Source: Deltaproteobacteria bacterium (lineage in GTDB: Bacteria; Myxococcota_A; UBA9160; UBA4427). Taken from it: a stretch of DNA of 64,000 nt. Shown piece after piece: positions 1 through 8,445 of the stretch (its first letter is position 1; every line of letters starts with the position of its first letter). The notes beneath the pieces were generated by a model. It saw only the letters and a program-made list of their open reading frames with translations. It was not told the origin of the DNA and ran no database searches. The stretch lies in assembly GCA_002719955.1 (NCBI GenBank), contig PBFW01000008.1, forward strand, positions 62,001 to 126,000, written 5' to 3'. Both the position numbers and the translations under genes were made by a program.

Positions 1-77
1 GGGGAATGCGCTGCGACCGAGTACGCGAGGGTCGAGAGGTCGAGGCTTCCGAGGGCGAAATATCCGATCGTTTCCAT
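1..77 (-). CDS. 5' end of a gene cut by the window edge
   Basis: An ATG at 77 on the minus strand opens a frame that stays open to the window edge (about 25 residues, beginning METIGYFALGSLDLS). Its codons end mostly in G or C, as in the real genes here. Too little is present to name it. It is divergent from the porin gene at 254, so the palindromes at 158-219 could control both. The start is plausible but no clear ribosome binding site was identified. Confidence 0.4.
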   Translation of the reverse strand, partial: METIGYFALGSLDLSTLAYSVAAHS

Positions 78-157
78 TCGGTCCCGATCGGCTCGTGGAG
101 TAGTGGTTCTAGATACTTACGGGTTTTTGTGAGCGGTTTTTTTGTAGATCCTCGAAA

Positions 158-219
158 TTTCATTTGAAAATGAAAACCGTTTTCGTTAAAGATTGGGTCT
201 TGTTGAAAACTATTTTCAA
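158..219. promoter_or_regulatory. Cluster of Fur-box-like AT-rich palindromes upstream of the porin operon
   Basis: Three inverted repeats sit close together in GC-rich DNA: 158-175 (TTTCATTT-GA-AAATGAAA), 172-184 (GAAAAC-C-GTTTTC) and 203-219 (TTGAAAA-CTA-TTTTCAA). The last contains a 7-1-7 pattern close to TGAAAATnATTTTCA, which is how Fur-family operators (Fur, Zur, Mur) are often written. The sites lie 35-96 bp before the chosen ATG at 254, in the promoter position. Regulation by iron or another metal is inferred from the motif only. Confidence 0.55.
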
Positions 220-253
220 TTTAAAACAGATGAGCGCGGCGCGGGGGAGATCG

Positions 254-1630
254 ATGACGAGTGAAAAGAGGGTTGTGGCCGGTGGGGCGCAGGTCGCTTT
301 GTGGGTGTTGCTGTTCTTGGCGGGTTCCGTGGCGCGCGGGGTGGCCGAGGAGGGCGCGCGAAGCGACGCCGAACGGCTCGCCGAGGTCGAGGAGAAGGTC
401 GAGGTCCTGGTGGATGAAATCGGACGCCTCGAATCGATTTTTGCGGTCCCGGAAGAGCTTGCTCTGGAATCCTTCGGCGGTCTTGGCCCCGCAGCGTCCA
501 AGGTCTACAAGCGTGACCAGGGGCTCTCGATCGGTGGCTATGGCGAGATCCGATTGAGGAGCTTTCACGATCAGGACGACGACGACCAGGACGATGTTTT
601 CGACGCGCTGCGAGCCGTTCTCTACGTCGGATACAAATTCGACGACAAATGGGTCTTGAATACCGAGATGGAATTCGAACACGCCGGAACCGGCGGGGGT
701 GGTTCGGTCTCGACGGAGTTCGCGACGGTCGATTATCTGTGGCGTGAAGAGGTCAACGCCCGGGCCGGGCTCGTACTGATTCCGATGGGTTTCGTCAACG
801 AGATTCATGAACCGACCTTTTTCTTCGGCGCGGAGCGACCGGAGGTCGAACGTCAGATCATGCCCTCCACCTGGCGTGAGAATGGTGCCGGTCTCTTTGG
901 TCGTGTGGCGGACCGAATCGAATATCGCATCTACGTCGTCAACGGCTTCGACGGTTCGGATTTCAGCAGCGGTGGGCTCCGAAAGGGGCGTCAGAAAGGC
1001 AGCGAGGCGCTCGCCAACGACTTCGCCTTCGTGGGCCGGATCGACGTCGATGTCGCCCCCGGATTACTCGTCGGTGGCTCCGTCTATACGGGCCAGGCGG
1101 GTCAGGAGCAGGACTTCACGAGCGGGATCGATCTGTCGAGTCGAGATCTCCCGGATGCGCGTACGACCATCTATGAGTTACACGCCCAGTACAGAGGCCA
1201 GGGGCTGAGCCTGCGTGGTCTCTTCACGGAGGCCTTCATCGACGAAGCAGGCAAGCTTTCACGTTCGCTCGACAAGGGATTCATCGATATCGGTGGCGGC
1301 GTGCGAGGGTTCGATCCGATGGGCAGCAATGCGGGGATCGCGAACCGGTTGCGCGGCTGGTACGTCGAGGGCGCCTATAATATCCTGCCTCTCTTCTGTG
1401 ACACGAAGGCGACGCTCGAGCCCTATTTTCGTTACGAATACTACGATACCCAACACGACGTTTCGGGCGCCTACTCCAAGGACAAGAGCAAGGAAGTCGA
1501 TCTCTATACGGCGGGTCTCCAGTTTAGGCCGATTCCGAATGTCGTCTTCAAGGTTGACTATCGACATTTCGACCCGACGAATAACGACAAGGCGGATCAG
1601 GTCCAGGCGCTGGTTGGATACGCCTTCTAG
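254..1630 (+). CDS. Outer-membrane porin, OprO/OprP-like
   Basis: A 458-residue protein with a signal peptide (hydrophobic stretch about residues 12-26, cleavage near GVAEE), then a short coiled-coil segment (AERLAEVEEKVEVLVDEIG), then a beta-rich body with many alternating aromatic strands, ending in ALVGYAF with the terminal Phe typical of outer-membrane barrels. The coiled coil plus barrel layout is that of phosphate-selective-type porins (OprO/OprP). The ATG at 254 is preferred because it follows GGGGGAGA and directly precedes the signal peptide; a TTG at 164 lies inside the upstream palindromes. It heads a run with an FMN-binding protein, a membrane protein and ApbE, so it may pass a substrate or metal chelate for redox chemistry; the substrate is unknown. 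Confidence 0.8.
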   Translation: MTSEKRVVAGGAQVALWVLLFLAGSVARGVAEEGARSDAERLAEVEEKVEVLVDEIGRLESIFAVPEELALESFGGLGPAASKVYKRDQGLSIGGYGEIRLRSFHDQDDDDQDDVFDALRAVLYVGYKFDDKWVLNTEMEFEHAGTGGGGSVSTEFATVDYLWREEVNARAGLVLIPMGFVNEIHEPTFFFGAERPEVERQIMPSTWRENGAGLFGRVADRIEYRIYVVNGFDGSDFSSGGLRKGRQKGSEALANDFAFVGRIDVDVAPGLLVGGSVYTGQAGQEQDFTSGIDLSSRDLPDARTTIYELHAQYRGQGLSLRGLFTEAFIDEAGKLSRSLDKGFIDIGGGVRGFDPMGSNAGIANRLRGWYVEGAYNILPLFCDTKATLEPYFRYEYYDTQHDVSGAYSKDKSKEVDLYTAGLQFRPIPNVVFKVDYRHFDPTNNDKADQVQALVGYAF

Positions 1631-1639
1631 GCGAAAGCA

Positions 1640-2215
1640 GTGACGCATTTCCGGTCGGCGATTTCAGGTGGTCTCATGGCCGTCATGCTCGTGTTCTCCG
1701 GCGCGATCGGCGTGCATGCCAAGGTATTTGCGAGTCAGAATGCGGCGCTCGCGGAGGCCTTTCCCGACGCGACGCGGATCGACCGAAATACGCGAATCGT
1801 GCGAAAGACCGATCTCGCGAAGATCTCGGCCATCAGCAAGGATGCAAAGCCGCCGCGGATCATCGTCCTGCACACCGGCTGGCGAGGCGATGTGCTGCTC
1901 GGCTACGCCCATATCGACGTTCATACCGTGCGAACGAAGCCCGAAGCCCTCATGGTCGTGCTGACGCCGCAGGGCGCCGTGCGGAGCGTTCGCATGCTCG
2001 CCTTCCACGAGCCGCTCGATTTCCTCCCGACTGAGCGCTGGTATCAGCAGTTCCTGGGAAAGACGCGCGGGGATCGTCTGCGGGTCGGTGGTGATATCCA
2101 CGGCGTCGTTGGCGCAACGCTCTCCGCGAGGGCTGCGGCGGATGGCGTGCGGCGGATGCTGGCCTATTGGGAAGTGCTCTTGAAGCCGGCTGAAGTCGGC
2201 GAGCAGGCCCCCTAG
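1640..2215 (+). CDS. Exported FMN-binding domain protein (flavinylated on Thr)
   Basis: A 191-residue protein with an N-terminal signal peptide (hydrophobic residues about 8-27) and a C-terminal FMN_bind domain. The motif GVVGATLSARA places a Thr at residue 160 where ApbE attaches FMN through a phosphoester bond in NqrC- and RnfG-type proteins. It therefore probably carries covalent FMN on the periplasmic side and passes electrons. The GTG start at 1640 lies 9 bp after the porin stop, and the apbE gene of the same run begins at 2786, which supports the assignment. Electron donor and acceptor are not evident; the four-helix protein encoded next is the obvious membrane partner. Confidence 0.82.
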   Translation: MTHFRSAISGGLMAVMLVFSGAIGVHAKVFASQNAALAEAFPDATRIDRNTRIVRKTDLAKISAISKDAKPPRIIVLHTGWRGDVLLGYAHIDVHTVRTKPEALMVVLTPQGAVRSVRMLAFHEPLDFLPTERWYQQFLGKTRGDRLRVGGDIHGVVGATLSARAAADGVRRMLAYWEVLLKPAEVGEQAP

Positions 2216-2273
2216 ACTCTGCGCCGATAGTGGCGTCTCGCCCACTCCGCGAAATCACGAGAAGGAATCCATC

Positions 2274-2789
2274 TTGCGATTTACCGTCACAGGAGAGTGG
2301 GATCAGAACCGCCTGCTCCAGGTCGTTGTCGTTCTCTACTGCTTCTTCGTTATTCTTCTGTGGGCGACTAACTGGATGCTTTATTTCGATTCGATGGATC
2401 TGACGACGGCGTCGGTCGTCGACCACTATCTCGGCAACGAGGCCGAGTTTCGTGCTCCGCGGACTTTTCGTGGCATGGTCGAGCTTGCACATTTCCATCT
2501 CTTCGCGATGGGGATGCTGATGATGGTGCTTACGCATCTCGCACTTTTCATTCCGGTTAGAACGGAGTGGAAGATCGCGTTGATCGTCGTGCCCTACTTC
2601 TCTGCCTTGGCTTCGGAGGGGGCCGGGTGGCTGGTGCGCTGGGGAGGTGCGGGTTTCGCGTGGACCAAAATTGCGGGAATCCTGCTCCTCCAGGGAAGCC
2701 TCGCACTGCTCGTGGCGATTGCGCTCTGGTCGGTCTTCGCCGGTCGCCAGGCCGAGAATTATTCGGAGGGGGGCGAGGATTGGGATTGA
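2274..2789 (+). CDS. Four-helix membrane protein, putative redox partner of the FMN protein
   Basis: A 171-residue integral membrane protein with four predicted helices (about residues 14-38, 67-90, 98-121, 126-148). Helix 2 is His-rich (AHFHLFAMGMLMM then THLALF), with further His before it (VDHYLG), a pattern that could bind haem b or a quinone. No family was recognised with certainty. It starts at TTG 2274 behind AGAAGGAA and its stop overlaps the start of the following apbE, suggesting coupled translation. By context it may connect the quinone pool to the periplasmic FMN protein. That role is an inference. Confidence 0.65.
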   Translation: MRFTVTGEWDQNRLLQVVVVLYCFFVILLWATNWMLYFDSMDLTTASVVDHYLGNEAEFRAPRTFRGMVELAHFHLFAMGMLMMVLTHLALFIPVRTEWKIALIVVPYFSALASEGAGWLVRWGGAGFAWTKIAGILLLQGSLALLVAIALWSVFAGRQAENYSEGGEDWD

Positions 2790-3907
2790 ACTCGCTCGGA
2801 GTGAACCCGATCCGGCGACGAAGGGTCTGGGTCGGGACGTTCGCGGGACTCGCGGTGATGACCCTCCTGGTGTCGGGATCGGGCTGCACGATCATGGAAC
2901 CATCGGGACAGAAGTCTCCCGCCATACGACGGGCGGTGGTCTCCGACGGCTGGCTCGCCATGGGCACGTTCTTCGAAGCCGACCTCCGCGTCCGACCGGA
3001 TGAGGCTGGGCGAGCGAGAGCCTGGCTGGTCTGGGCGCGCGCTGAAATGGAGCGCCTCGAGAAGATCCACTCACGTCACGACCCCGAGAGCGAGCTGTCC
3101 GCGCTCAATCGCGAACTCAGCCGCCCCGATATTCTGCTTCGCAGCCTCGAGGTGGGCCCGGATCTGGAGTCCGTACTCTTCAGCTCGATCGAAGTCTGGG
3201 AGAGCAGTGGAGGCGCTTTCGATGTCACGATTGGTCCGCTGATCGATGTCTGGCTCCACGCCGCCAAACGGGGGGTTTGGCCGTCGGTCGAAGGATTGCG
3301 ACGCGCAAAGCGCCGGATCGGGAGCGGTCGGCTTCTGCTCCCCGGCGAAGGAGAACTCGGGATCACCACCCAGGGAATGCGGATCGATCTCGACGGGATC
3401 TCGAAGGGCGCCGTGCTCGATCGGCTTCGTGAGCGTCTCCGGACAGACCTGCCCGGGGTCGCGGCGCTACTCAGCTTCGGCCAGAGCAGCGTTCTCGCAT
3501 TGGGCGACCCGGAGGATGCCAGCAGGGTCGAGGGAGGCGGATGGCTGCTCGAACTCGTTTCCAGGGATGCGAGGGGCAGTCGGCTCGGCGTCATCCGGCT
3601 TCGTGATCGTGCGCTCTCGGTGAGCTCGAGTGTGGGGTCCATCAGCGAGATCGCCGGTCAGACGATCTCGCATATCGTCGACCCGCGGACCGGGGCGATC
3701 GTCGAAGGCACCGTCGAGGCCGTCGTGGTTGCGGATCGGGCGGCGATCGCGGATGGATGGAGCACGGCGCTCCTCGTGCTCGGAGCCGAACGCGGTGCGA
3801 TCCGGTTGGTCGAAAAGGCCGGTCTCGAGGCCACCGTTTTTGCCTCTGCGGGGCGCATCGCTTCGACCGAGGGCTGGGACGCCCTCACGGCGGAGGTCTC
3901 TCCCTAG
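2786..3907 (+). CDS. ApbE-type FAD:protein FMN transferase (lipoprotein), first copy
   Basis: A 373-residue protein that fits the ApbE family, which moves FMN from FAD onto a Thr of exported flavoproteins. It has an N-terminal hydrophobic segment ending in SGSGC, a weak lipobox. Conserved stretches in order are MGTFFEA, SELSALN, GAFDVTIGPLIDVW, IDLDGISKG, SHIVDPRTG and AIADGWSTALLVLG, the last holding the metal-binding Asp and Ser/Thr. The usual GG(N/E) motif is replaced by FGQ. The TTG at 2786 overlaps the preceding stop and follows a purine-rich GGAGGGGGGCGAGG; a GTG at 2801 is an alternative. Its likely substrate is the FMN-binding protein at 1640, whereas the apbE at 5321 belongs to Na+-NQR. 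Confidence 0.85.
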   Translation: MNSLGVNPIRRRRVWVGTFAGLAVMTLLVSGSGCTIMEPSGQKSPAIRRAVVSDGWLAMGTFFEADLRVRPDEAGRARAWLVWARAEMERLEKIHSRHDPESELSALNRELSRPDILLRSLEVGPDLESVLFSSIEVWESSGGAFDVTIGPLIDVWLHAAKRGVWPSVEGLRRAKRRIGSGRLLLPGEGELGITTQGMRIDLDGISKGAVLDRLRERLRTDLPGVAALLSFGQSSVLALGDPEDASRVEGGGWLLELVSRDARGSRLGVIRLRDRALSVSSSVGSISEIAGQTISHIVDPRTGAIVEGTVEAVVVADRAAIADGWSTALLVLGAERGAIRLVEKAGLEATVFASAGRIASTEGWDALTAEVSP

Positions 3908-3921
3908 GCGCTCAAGAGCAT

Positions 3922-3940
3922 TGTGGCGCGCTGCGCCACA
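3922..3940. terminator. Hairpin between convergent genes, candidate bidirectional terminator
   Basis: A perfect 8-bp inverted repeat (TGTGGCGC, 3-nt loop, GCGCCACA) lies between the end of apbE (3907, + strand) and the end of nqrM (3984, - strand). There is no long T tract, so termination efficiency is uncertain. Confidence 0.45.
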
Positions 3941-3983
3941 GAATTTGTCGCTCGAAAGAGAAAAAAAGACGAGTCGTCTGCGC

Positions 3984-4163
3984 CTATTCGGCGCCATGCT
4001 CGGCGGCGACTGCGCAGTCGCGTCGAACCTCTGCGCTGCACCGACAATCGCGGCCGGTCCCCCCGCAAGAGCCCTTGAGTCGCCGGCCGGAGAAGATGAC
4101 GCCGATCGCCATTGCGACCATGGCGAGGCCGAAGATCAGCACGGTGGCGAGGAAGGTCTGCAT
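3984..4163 (-). CDS. nqrM: NqrM, Na+-NQR maturation protein
   Basis: I translated this frame by hand: 59 residues, starting MQTFLATVLIFGLAMVAMAI. One N-terminal membrane helix (about residues 3-25) is followed by KGSCGG and then a short Cys-rich tail, with four Cys at positions 33, 40, 42 and 50. This is the layout of NqrM (DUF539), which is required for assembly of the Na+-NQR complex, probably by supplying iron to the intramembrane Fe centre between NqrD and NqrE. It lies on the same strand as the nqr operon but is separated from apbE by dgkA and a MAPEG gene. It is somewhat shorter than the NqrM proteins I remember. Confidence 0.85.
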   Translation of the reverse strand: MQTFLATVLIFGLAMVAMAIGVIFSGRRLKGSCGGTGRDCRCSAEVRRDCAVAAEHGAE

Positions 4164-4309
4164 GGTTCTCCGAAGATGACCCGGGCACGGGTCGCTCGAG
4201 CGCCCTGAGACTATCGTGAATAGCGCTTCTTCGCCGCGGCGAGAGCTGCCCGCGTCTTCCTCTTCGCGATGTGTTCTTCGTCCTCGTTCGCTGTTCGCTT
4301 GTCAGGTGT

Positions 4310-4693
4310 CTAGAAGATCGAGATCGCCCAGGTCGAAGCGACGACGGTGACGAGCAGACTGCCGACGGCACCGACGGCCCGAAGAACGGAGAGAGGTCCT
4401 TCATTGCCGAAGCCGTAGGCATGACATGCGCGGCCGATGACGAGGACCGCCCCCAGACAGTGGATCGCGTTGGGTTGGACCTTGTTCATCTCGAGGAGGG
4501 CCATCCGGATCAAGGCAAGCGGCACCACCTCGACGAAATTGGCGTGTCGTCGCATGGCGAGGATCAGTTCGGGCTTCCCTCCGTCCCCGATCGAGACACC
4601 GCCCGGGCGGCCGCGAACGCGACCGACCATCACGGAGATCACGATGGAGATCAGTCCGATCAGACCGGCGGAGAGGGCGGTGATCGTGGGCAT
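4310..4693 (-). CDS. MAPEG family membrane protein
   Basis: A 127-residue membrane protein with about four helices. The stretch MRRHANFVEVVPLALI matches the conserved RxxxNxxE region of the MAPEG family (membrane-associated proteins in eicosanoid and glutathione metabolism), and RACHAYGFG matches its second conserved region. Bacterial members are small and often of unknown substrate; glutathione transferase or peroxidase activity is possible. It lies between nqrM and dgkA on the same strand, with gaps near 150 bp on both sides, so operon membership is uncertain. Confidence 0.78.
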   Translation of the reverse strand: MPTITALSAGLIGLISIVISVMVGRVRGRPGGVSIGDGGKPELILAMRRHANFVEVVPLALIRMALLEMNKVQPNAIHCLGAVLVIGRACHAYGFGNEGPLSVLRAVGAVGSLLVTVVASTWAISIF

Positions 4694-4859
4694 GGGAACG
4701 AAGTCAGGTATGGGTGTTGGCCTCCTCGGCGCTCGTTTGGGGAGCCTGGCGATCGGTGTAGGCAGAGTAGAGCGTTGCGCCCCCTTATTGCCACAACGAG
4801 TCGGAGTGGGCCGCTCGACGCGCGCATGCTGTCGGGCGGGTGGGTGCTCGGAACCCCTT

Positions 4860-5240
4860 CTAGCGAGAGACGAGGGCGAGGATCGGTCTGCCGAAGATGA
4901 GCAAGGCGACGATGACTGCTGCGATCGCCGCGATCAGGACGGCGGCTGCGGCGATGTCCTTCGCCCGCGCGACCTCGGGACGATCTTCTGGAGCGACGAC
5001 GTCGCAGAGGGATTCGAAGGCGGTATTGACGGCTTCGAGACTCCAGACCGCCGCGATGGTGAGCGTCAGGAAGAGCCATTCGGTCCGCCCGATGTCGAGT
5101 GCGAAGCCCGCGCAGAGAACGAAGACCGAGGCGAGTGTATGGATCCGGGCATTCGCTTCGGTGCGAAGCATCTCGCTGATTCCTCGGAAGGCAAAACGGA
5201 AGCTTCGAAGCCGCTTTGCGAGCGGGTGCGGGTCGGTCAT
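4860..5240 (-). CDS. dgkA: Diacylglycerol kinase / undecaprenol kinase family protein
   Basis: A 126-residue integral membrane protein of the prokaryotic DagK family. The signature EAVNTAFESLCDVVAPEDR followed by ARAKDIAAAAVLIAAI contains the conserved catalytic Glu, the Asn-Thr-Ala segment and the AKD motif. Three membrane helices are visible. It phosphorylates diacylglycerol or undecaprenol at the inner membrane and so recycles lipid intermediates. It lies 80 bp downstream of apbE on the same strand. Confidence 0.9.
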   Translation of the reverse strand: MTDPHPLAKRLRSFRFAFRGISEMLRTEANARIHTLASVFVLCAGFALDIGRTEWLFLTLTIAAVWSLEAVNTAFESLCDVVAPEDRPEVARAKDIAAAAVLIAAIAAVIVALLIFGRPILALVSR

Positions 5241-5320
5241 TTTCAGGACACTCCCTTTCCTGCGCTTGCCACTGTAGCCGACGAAGAGATCGTACGAGTC
5301 GTGGTGCGCCCGCCTCGAAC

Positions 5321-6403
5321 TCAGGGGCGCTCGGTTTCCGGAAAGAGATTGTTTCGTCGCTCGATGATGATTCCGTCATCGCCTCGCAGGAGGAGCATCG
5401 CTGCGATCTCCCATTGGTGTGCCAGCATCAGGCCATCCGGGTCGCCCAGCACCATCAGGGCGGTCGCCCAGGCATCGGCCTCGGTCGCCGAATTGGCGAT
5501 GACGGTCGCGGAGGCTGGACCGGACTCGACCGGGTAGCCGGAACGTGGATCGATCGTGTGCGAGATGCGCCGATCACCCTCGCGATAGAAGATCCGGTAG
5601 TCGCCAGAGGTCGCCATCGCCTGATCCGACAATTCGATGATTGCCTGGATCGCGCGTCCATCATCGAGAGGTTTCTCGACGGCGACGTGCCAGGGCCCTC
5701 CGCCCGGTCTCTCCCCCGCTGCGTAGATCTCCCCGCCGATCTCGACGAGGAAATCTCCGCGTCCGAGCTCGAAGATTCCACCCGCGACGTGATCGACGCC
5801 GTACCCCTTCGCAATCGCGGAGAGATCGACCTGAACCTCGGGATCGTTCTTTCGAAGGAATCCACCGGCCTTCGGTGCCCCCCGGCCGACCCTGAGGAGT
5901 CGGGCCCCCATATGCGCCTGGGCTTCGAGGATCTCGTCCTGCGAGGGCGGTGCGCCGATCCGCGCCTCGTTTCCGAATCCCCAGAGCGCGACAAGCGGCC
6001 CGACCGTGACGTCGAAGGCGCCGCCGGACCATTTCCCGAGTTCGATGGCGAAGGCGACAACCGCTGCGGTGTTATGTGAGACCGGAAATCCGGTCGTGTC
6101 GTGGTGCGCATTGAAACGTGAGATATCGGACTCGGGATTCCAATTGGACATCCAGCCGTCGAGTTCCGCGAGTCGTTCGTCGGTCTCCGCCTGAATCCGT
6201 CGCCGCAGACGTTCGTCGAGCCCTTTGCCCGCGACGCGGATCTCGTAGGTCGTGCCCATCGTTTCGCCGCGAAGGATGAGCACGTCCGGCGCGTTCGGAT
6301 TTTCAGCGAAATAGAGTCGGTGGATCGAGAGGCCGGCGAGCAGCACAAACGAAATCGCGATCATTCGGATCGTTCGCTGGTCGATTTCGAGCCGTGGAGC
6401 CAT
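5321..6403 (-). CDS. apbE: ApbE FAD:protein FMN transferase of the Na+-NQR operon
   Basis: A 360-residue protein with an N-terminal membrane anchor (about residues 13-27) and all main ApbE motifs: MGTTYEIRV, SDISRFN, GAFDVTVGPLVALWGFG, VDLSAIAKGYGVD, VEIGGEIYA, SHTIDPRSGYPV and ATEADAWATALMVLG. The GGE and AxxAxAWAT segments are more canonical than in the copy at 2786. It lies 135 bp downstream of nqrF on the same strand, the usual place for apbE in nqr operons. There it attaches FMN to the SGAT Thr residues of NqrB and NqrC on the periplasmic side. Confidence 0.92.
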   Translation of the reverse strand: MAPRLEIDQRTIRMIAISFVLLAGLSIHRLYFAENPNAPDVLILRGETMGTTYEIRVAGKGLDERLRRRIQAETDERLAELDGWMSNWNPESDISRFNAHHDTTGFPVSHNTAAVVAFAIELGKWSGGAFDVTVGPLVALWGFGNEARIGAPPSQDEILEAQAHMGARLLRVGRGAPKAGGFLRKNDPEVQVDLSAIAKGYGVDHVAGGIFELGRGDFLVEIGGEIYAAGERPGGGPWHVAVEKPLDDGRAIQAIIELSDQAMATSGDYRIFYREGDRRISHTIDPRSGYPVESGPASATVIANSATEADAWATALMVLGDPDGLMLAHQWEIAAMLLLRGDDGIIIERRNNLFPETERP

Positions 6404-6538
6404 GATCCTCCTCGTCGCGCGTGTGGGCGGGTTTCGAGTTCACCCGAGAGGATTACGCCGAGCAAGAGAAAGGACGAGCCCGACTTCTGTCGAGGCCCGC
6501 CCTCTATTCAATCGGCTCTCAGCGAGCGGATGCCATGG

Positions 6539-7768
6539 CTAACCACCAAAGTCGTCGAAGAGGACGTTCTCCGGCTCGACGCCGAGGTCGCTCAGCATCT
6601 TGATGACCGCGTCGTTCATCATCGGCGGTCCGCAGATATAGTACTCGCAATCCTCCGGTGCGGGATGATCCTTGAGGTAGTTGTCGAAGAGCACCTGGTG
6701 GATGAAGCCCGTGTAGCCCTCGAAATGATCCTCGGGTTGGGGCTCGGAGAGCGCGAGATGCCAGACGAAATTTTCGTTTTCCCGCGCGATCGAGTCGAAA
6801 TCCTCGACGTAAAAGGCCTCGCGAAGACTTCGGGCGCCGTACCAGAACGACACCTTGCGATCGGAGTTCAAGCGGCGGAATTGGTCGAAGATATGCGACC
6901 GCATGGGTGCCATTCCCGCACCGCCACCGATGAAGATCATCTCGTTGTCCGTCGGCTTCGCGAAGAACTCGCCGAAGGGGCCCGAGATGGTGACTTCGTC
7001 CCCGGGCTTCAAGTTGAAGATGAACGATGACATCTTGCCCGGCGCGATGCCTTCGGGGCCGCGCGGCGGAGGCGACGCGATCCGGACGTTGAGCATGATG
7101 ATGCCCTCTTCCTCGGGATAATTTGCCATCGAGTATGCGCGGTTCACGGTCTCGGTGACCGTCGACGTGTATCTCCAGACATCGAAATTATCCCAGTCGG
7201 GCTTGTACTCGTCCTCTACCTCGAAGTCTCGGTAGTTGACCGTGTGGGGCGGGCACTCGATCTGGATATAGCCGCCAGCGCGGAAGGGAACGCTCTCGCC
7301 CTTGGGTAGCTCCAGCACGAGCTCCTTGATGAAGGTCGCGACATTGTGATTCGAGCGGACCTTACAATTCCAGCGCCGCACCCCGAAGATCTCTTCCGGA
7401 ATCTCGATCTCCATATCCTGCTTGACCTTCACCTGACACGATAAGCGGCAGCCTTCGCGCGCGTCGCCCCGGCTGATATGGCCCGTTTCAGTCGGAAGGA
7501 TCGATCCGCCGCCCTCATTGACCTTGACGCGGCAGACGCCACAGGTTCCCTGCCCGCCGCAGGCAGAGGGAATGAAGATCTGATTATTGGCCAGGGTGTT
7601 GAGCAGGGTCGAACCGGCCGCCGCTATCAGGGCCTTGTCCGGATCGTCGTTGATCAAGATTTTCACGTCGCCGCTCTGTACGAGTTGGCTCCGCGCCGCC
7701 ATCAAGATCAACACGAGCGCGAGAATCACGACAGTGAATCCAACGACACCAATTATTATGGTTTCCAT
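6539..7768 (-). CDS. nqrF: Na+-NQR subunit F, NADH-oxidising flavoprotein
   Basis: A 409-residue subunit that takes electrons from NADH. It has an N-terminal membrane helix (residues about 4-24), a plant-type [2Fe-2S] ferredoxin domain with Cys 70, 76, 79 and 111 ([12 protein letters not shown] ... RLSC), then a ferredoxin-reductase module with the FAD-binding RAYSMANY, the glycine-rich [12 protein letters not shown] and the NADH-binding [10 protein letters not shown], ending in DDFGG. Length and order are as expected for NqrF. It is the last structural gene of the nqrABCDEF operon, 68 bp after nqrE. Confidence 0.96.
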   Translation of the reverse strand: METIIIGVVGFTVVILALVLILMAARSQLVQSGDVKILINDDPDKALIAAAGSTLLNTLANNQIFIPSACGGQGTCGVCRVKVNEGGGSILPTETGHISRGDAREGCRLSCQVKVKQDMEIEIPEEIFGVRRWNCKVRSNHNVATFIKELVLELPKGESVPFRAGGYIQIECPPHTVNYRDFEVEDEYKPDWDNFDVWRYTSTVTETVNRAYSMANYPEEEGIIMLNVRIASPPPRGPEGIAPGKMSSFIFNLKPGDEVTISGPFGEFFAKPTDNEMIFIGGGAGMAPMRSHIFDQFRRLNSDRKVSFWYGARSLREAFYVEDFDSIARENENFVWHLALSEPQPEDHFEGYTGFIHQVLFDNYLKDHPAPEDCEYYICGPPMMNDAVIKMLSDLGVEPENVLFDDFGG

Positions 7769-7836
7769 CGATGTGAGCTCCTCGGCTCTCTAGAGATCGT
7801 CACAGCCTCGGGTCCGAGGCCGCGCATGTGTTTGCC

Positions 7837-8445
7837 TTAGAGTTGGATTCCAGCGAAGGCCATGAACCCGACAGACATGAGGCCGACGGTAATGAAGGTG
7901 ATGCCGAGGCCGCGAAGCGGACCCGGAACGTTGCTGTATCGCATCTTCTCTCGGATCGCGGCCAATGCGACGACTGCGAGCATCCAGCCGATCCCGGATC
8001 CTGCACCGAACACGGTCGCCTCGCCGAGCGAGTAGTCCCGTTCCTGCATGAATAGAGATGCTCCGAGGATCGCGCAGTTCACCGCGATCAGGGGGAGAAA
8101 TACGCCGAGTGCGTTATAGAGCTCCGGCGAATAACGATCGAGCGTCATCTCGACGATCTGCACGGCAGCCGCGATCGTGCCGATCAACGTGAGGAAGCTC
8201 AAAAAACCGATATCGATATTCGGTAGGCCCGCCCACGCGAGCGCCCCCGGCTTCAGCAACACGCTGATCAACATCTGGTTGAGTGGGCACGTGATGCCCA
8301 GCACGAAGATAACCGCAAATCCGAGGCCGATTGCTGTTTCGACCTTCTTGGAGACGGCTAGAAAAGAGCACATCCCCAGAAAGAAGGCCAAGGCCATGTT
8401 TTCAACGAAGATTGCCTTCGTTGCTAAGCTCAAGTAATGCTCCAA
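7837..8445 (-). CDS. nqrE: Na+-NQR subunit E
   Basis: A 202-residue subunit with six predicted helices. The start [19 protein letters not shown] matches the classic NqrE N-terminus, which fixes the start even though it overlaps the 3' end of nqrD by 44 bp. Cys 26 (GMCSFLA) and Cys 124 ([10 protein letters not shown]) are at the positions that, with two Cys of NqrD, hold the intramembrane Fe centre on the electron path from NqrF to NqrC. RnfE/RnfA-type homologues are the alternative, but the complete nqr context excludes them. Confidence 0.95.
   Translation of the reverse strand: MEHYLSLATKAIFVENMALAFFLGMCSFLAVSKKVETAIGLGFAVIFVLGITCPLNQMLISVLLKPGALAWAGLPNIDIGFLSFLTLIGTIAAAVQIVEMTLDRYSPELYNALGVFLPLIAVNCAILGASLFMQERDYSLGEATVFGAGSGIGWMLAVVALAAIREKMRYSNVPGPLRGLGITFITVGLMSVGFMAFAGIQL

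Noticed and set aside
164..253. Upstream TTG start for the porin gene
   Set aside because: It lies within the palindrome cluster and would place a charged, AT-rich-coded segment before the signal peptide; ATG 254 has a good ribosome binding site.
221..808. Long open frames antisense to the porin gene and many similar antisense frames across the window
   Set aside because: In GC-rich DNA stop codons are rare in the other frames. These frames are Arg/Ser/Pro-rich, lack ribosome binding sites and recognisable domains, and lie opposite clear genes.
4271..4900. Plus-strand frame of about 200 codons over the MAPEG region
   Set aside because: Low-complexity Asp/Arg-rich translation, antisense to the MAPEG and dgkA genes, which have clear family motifs.
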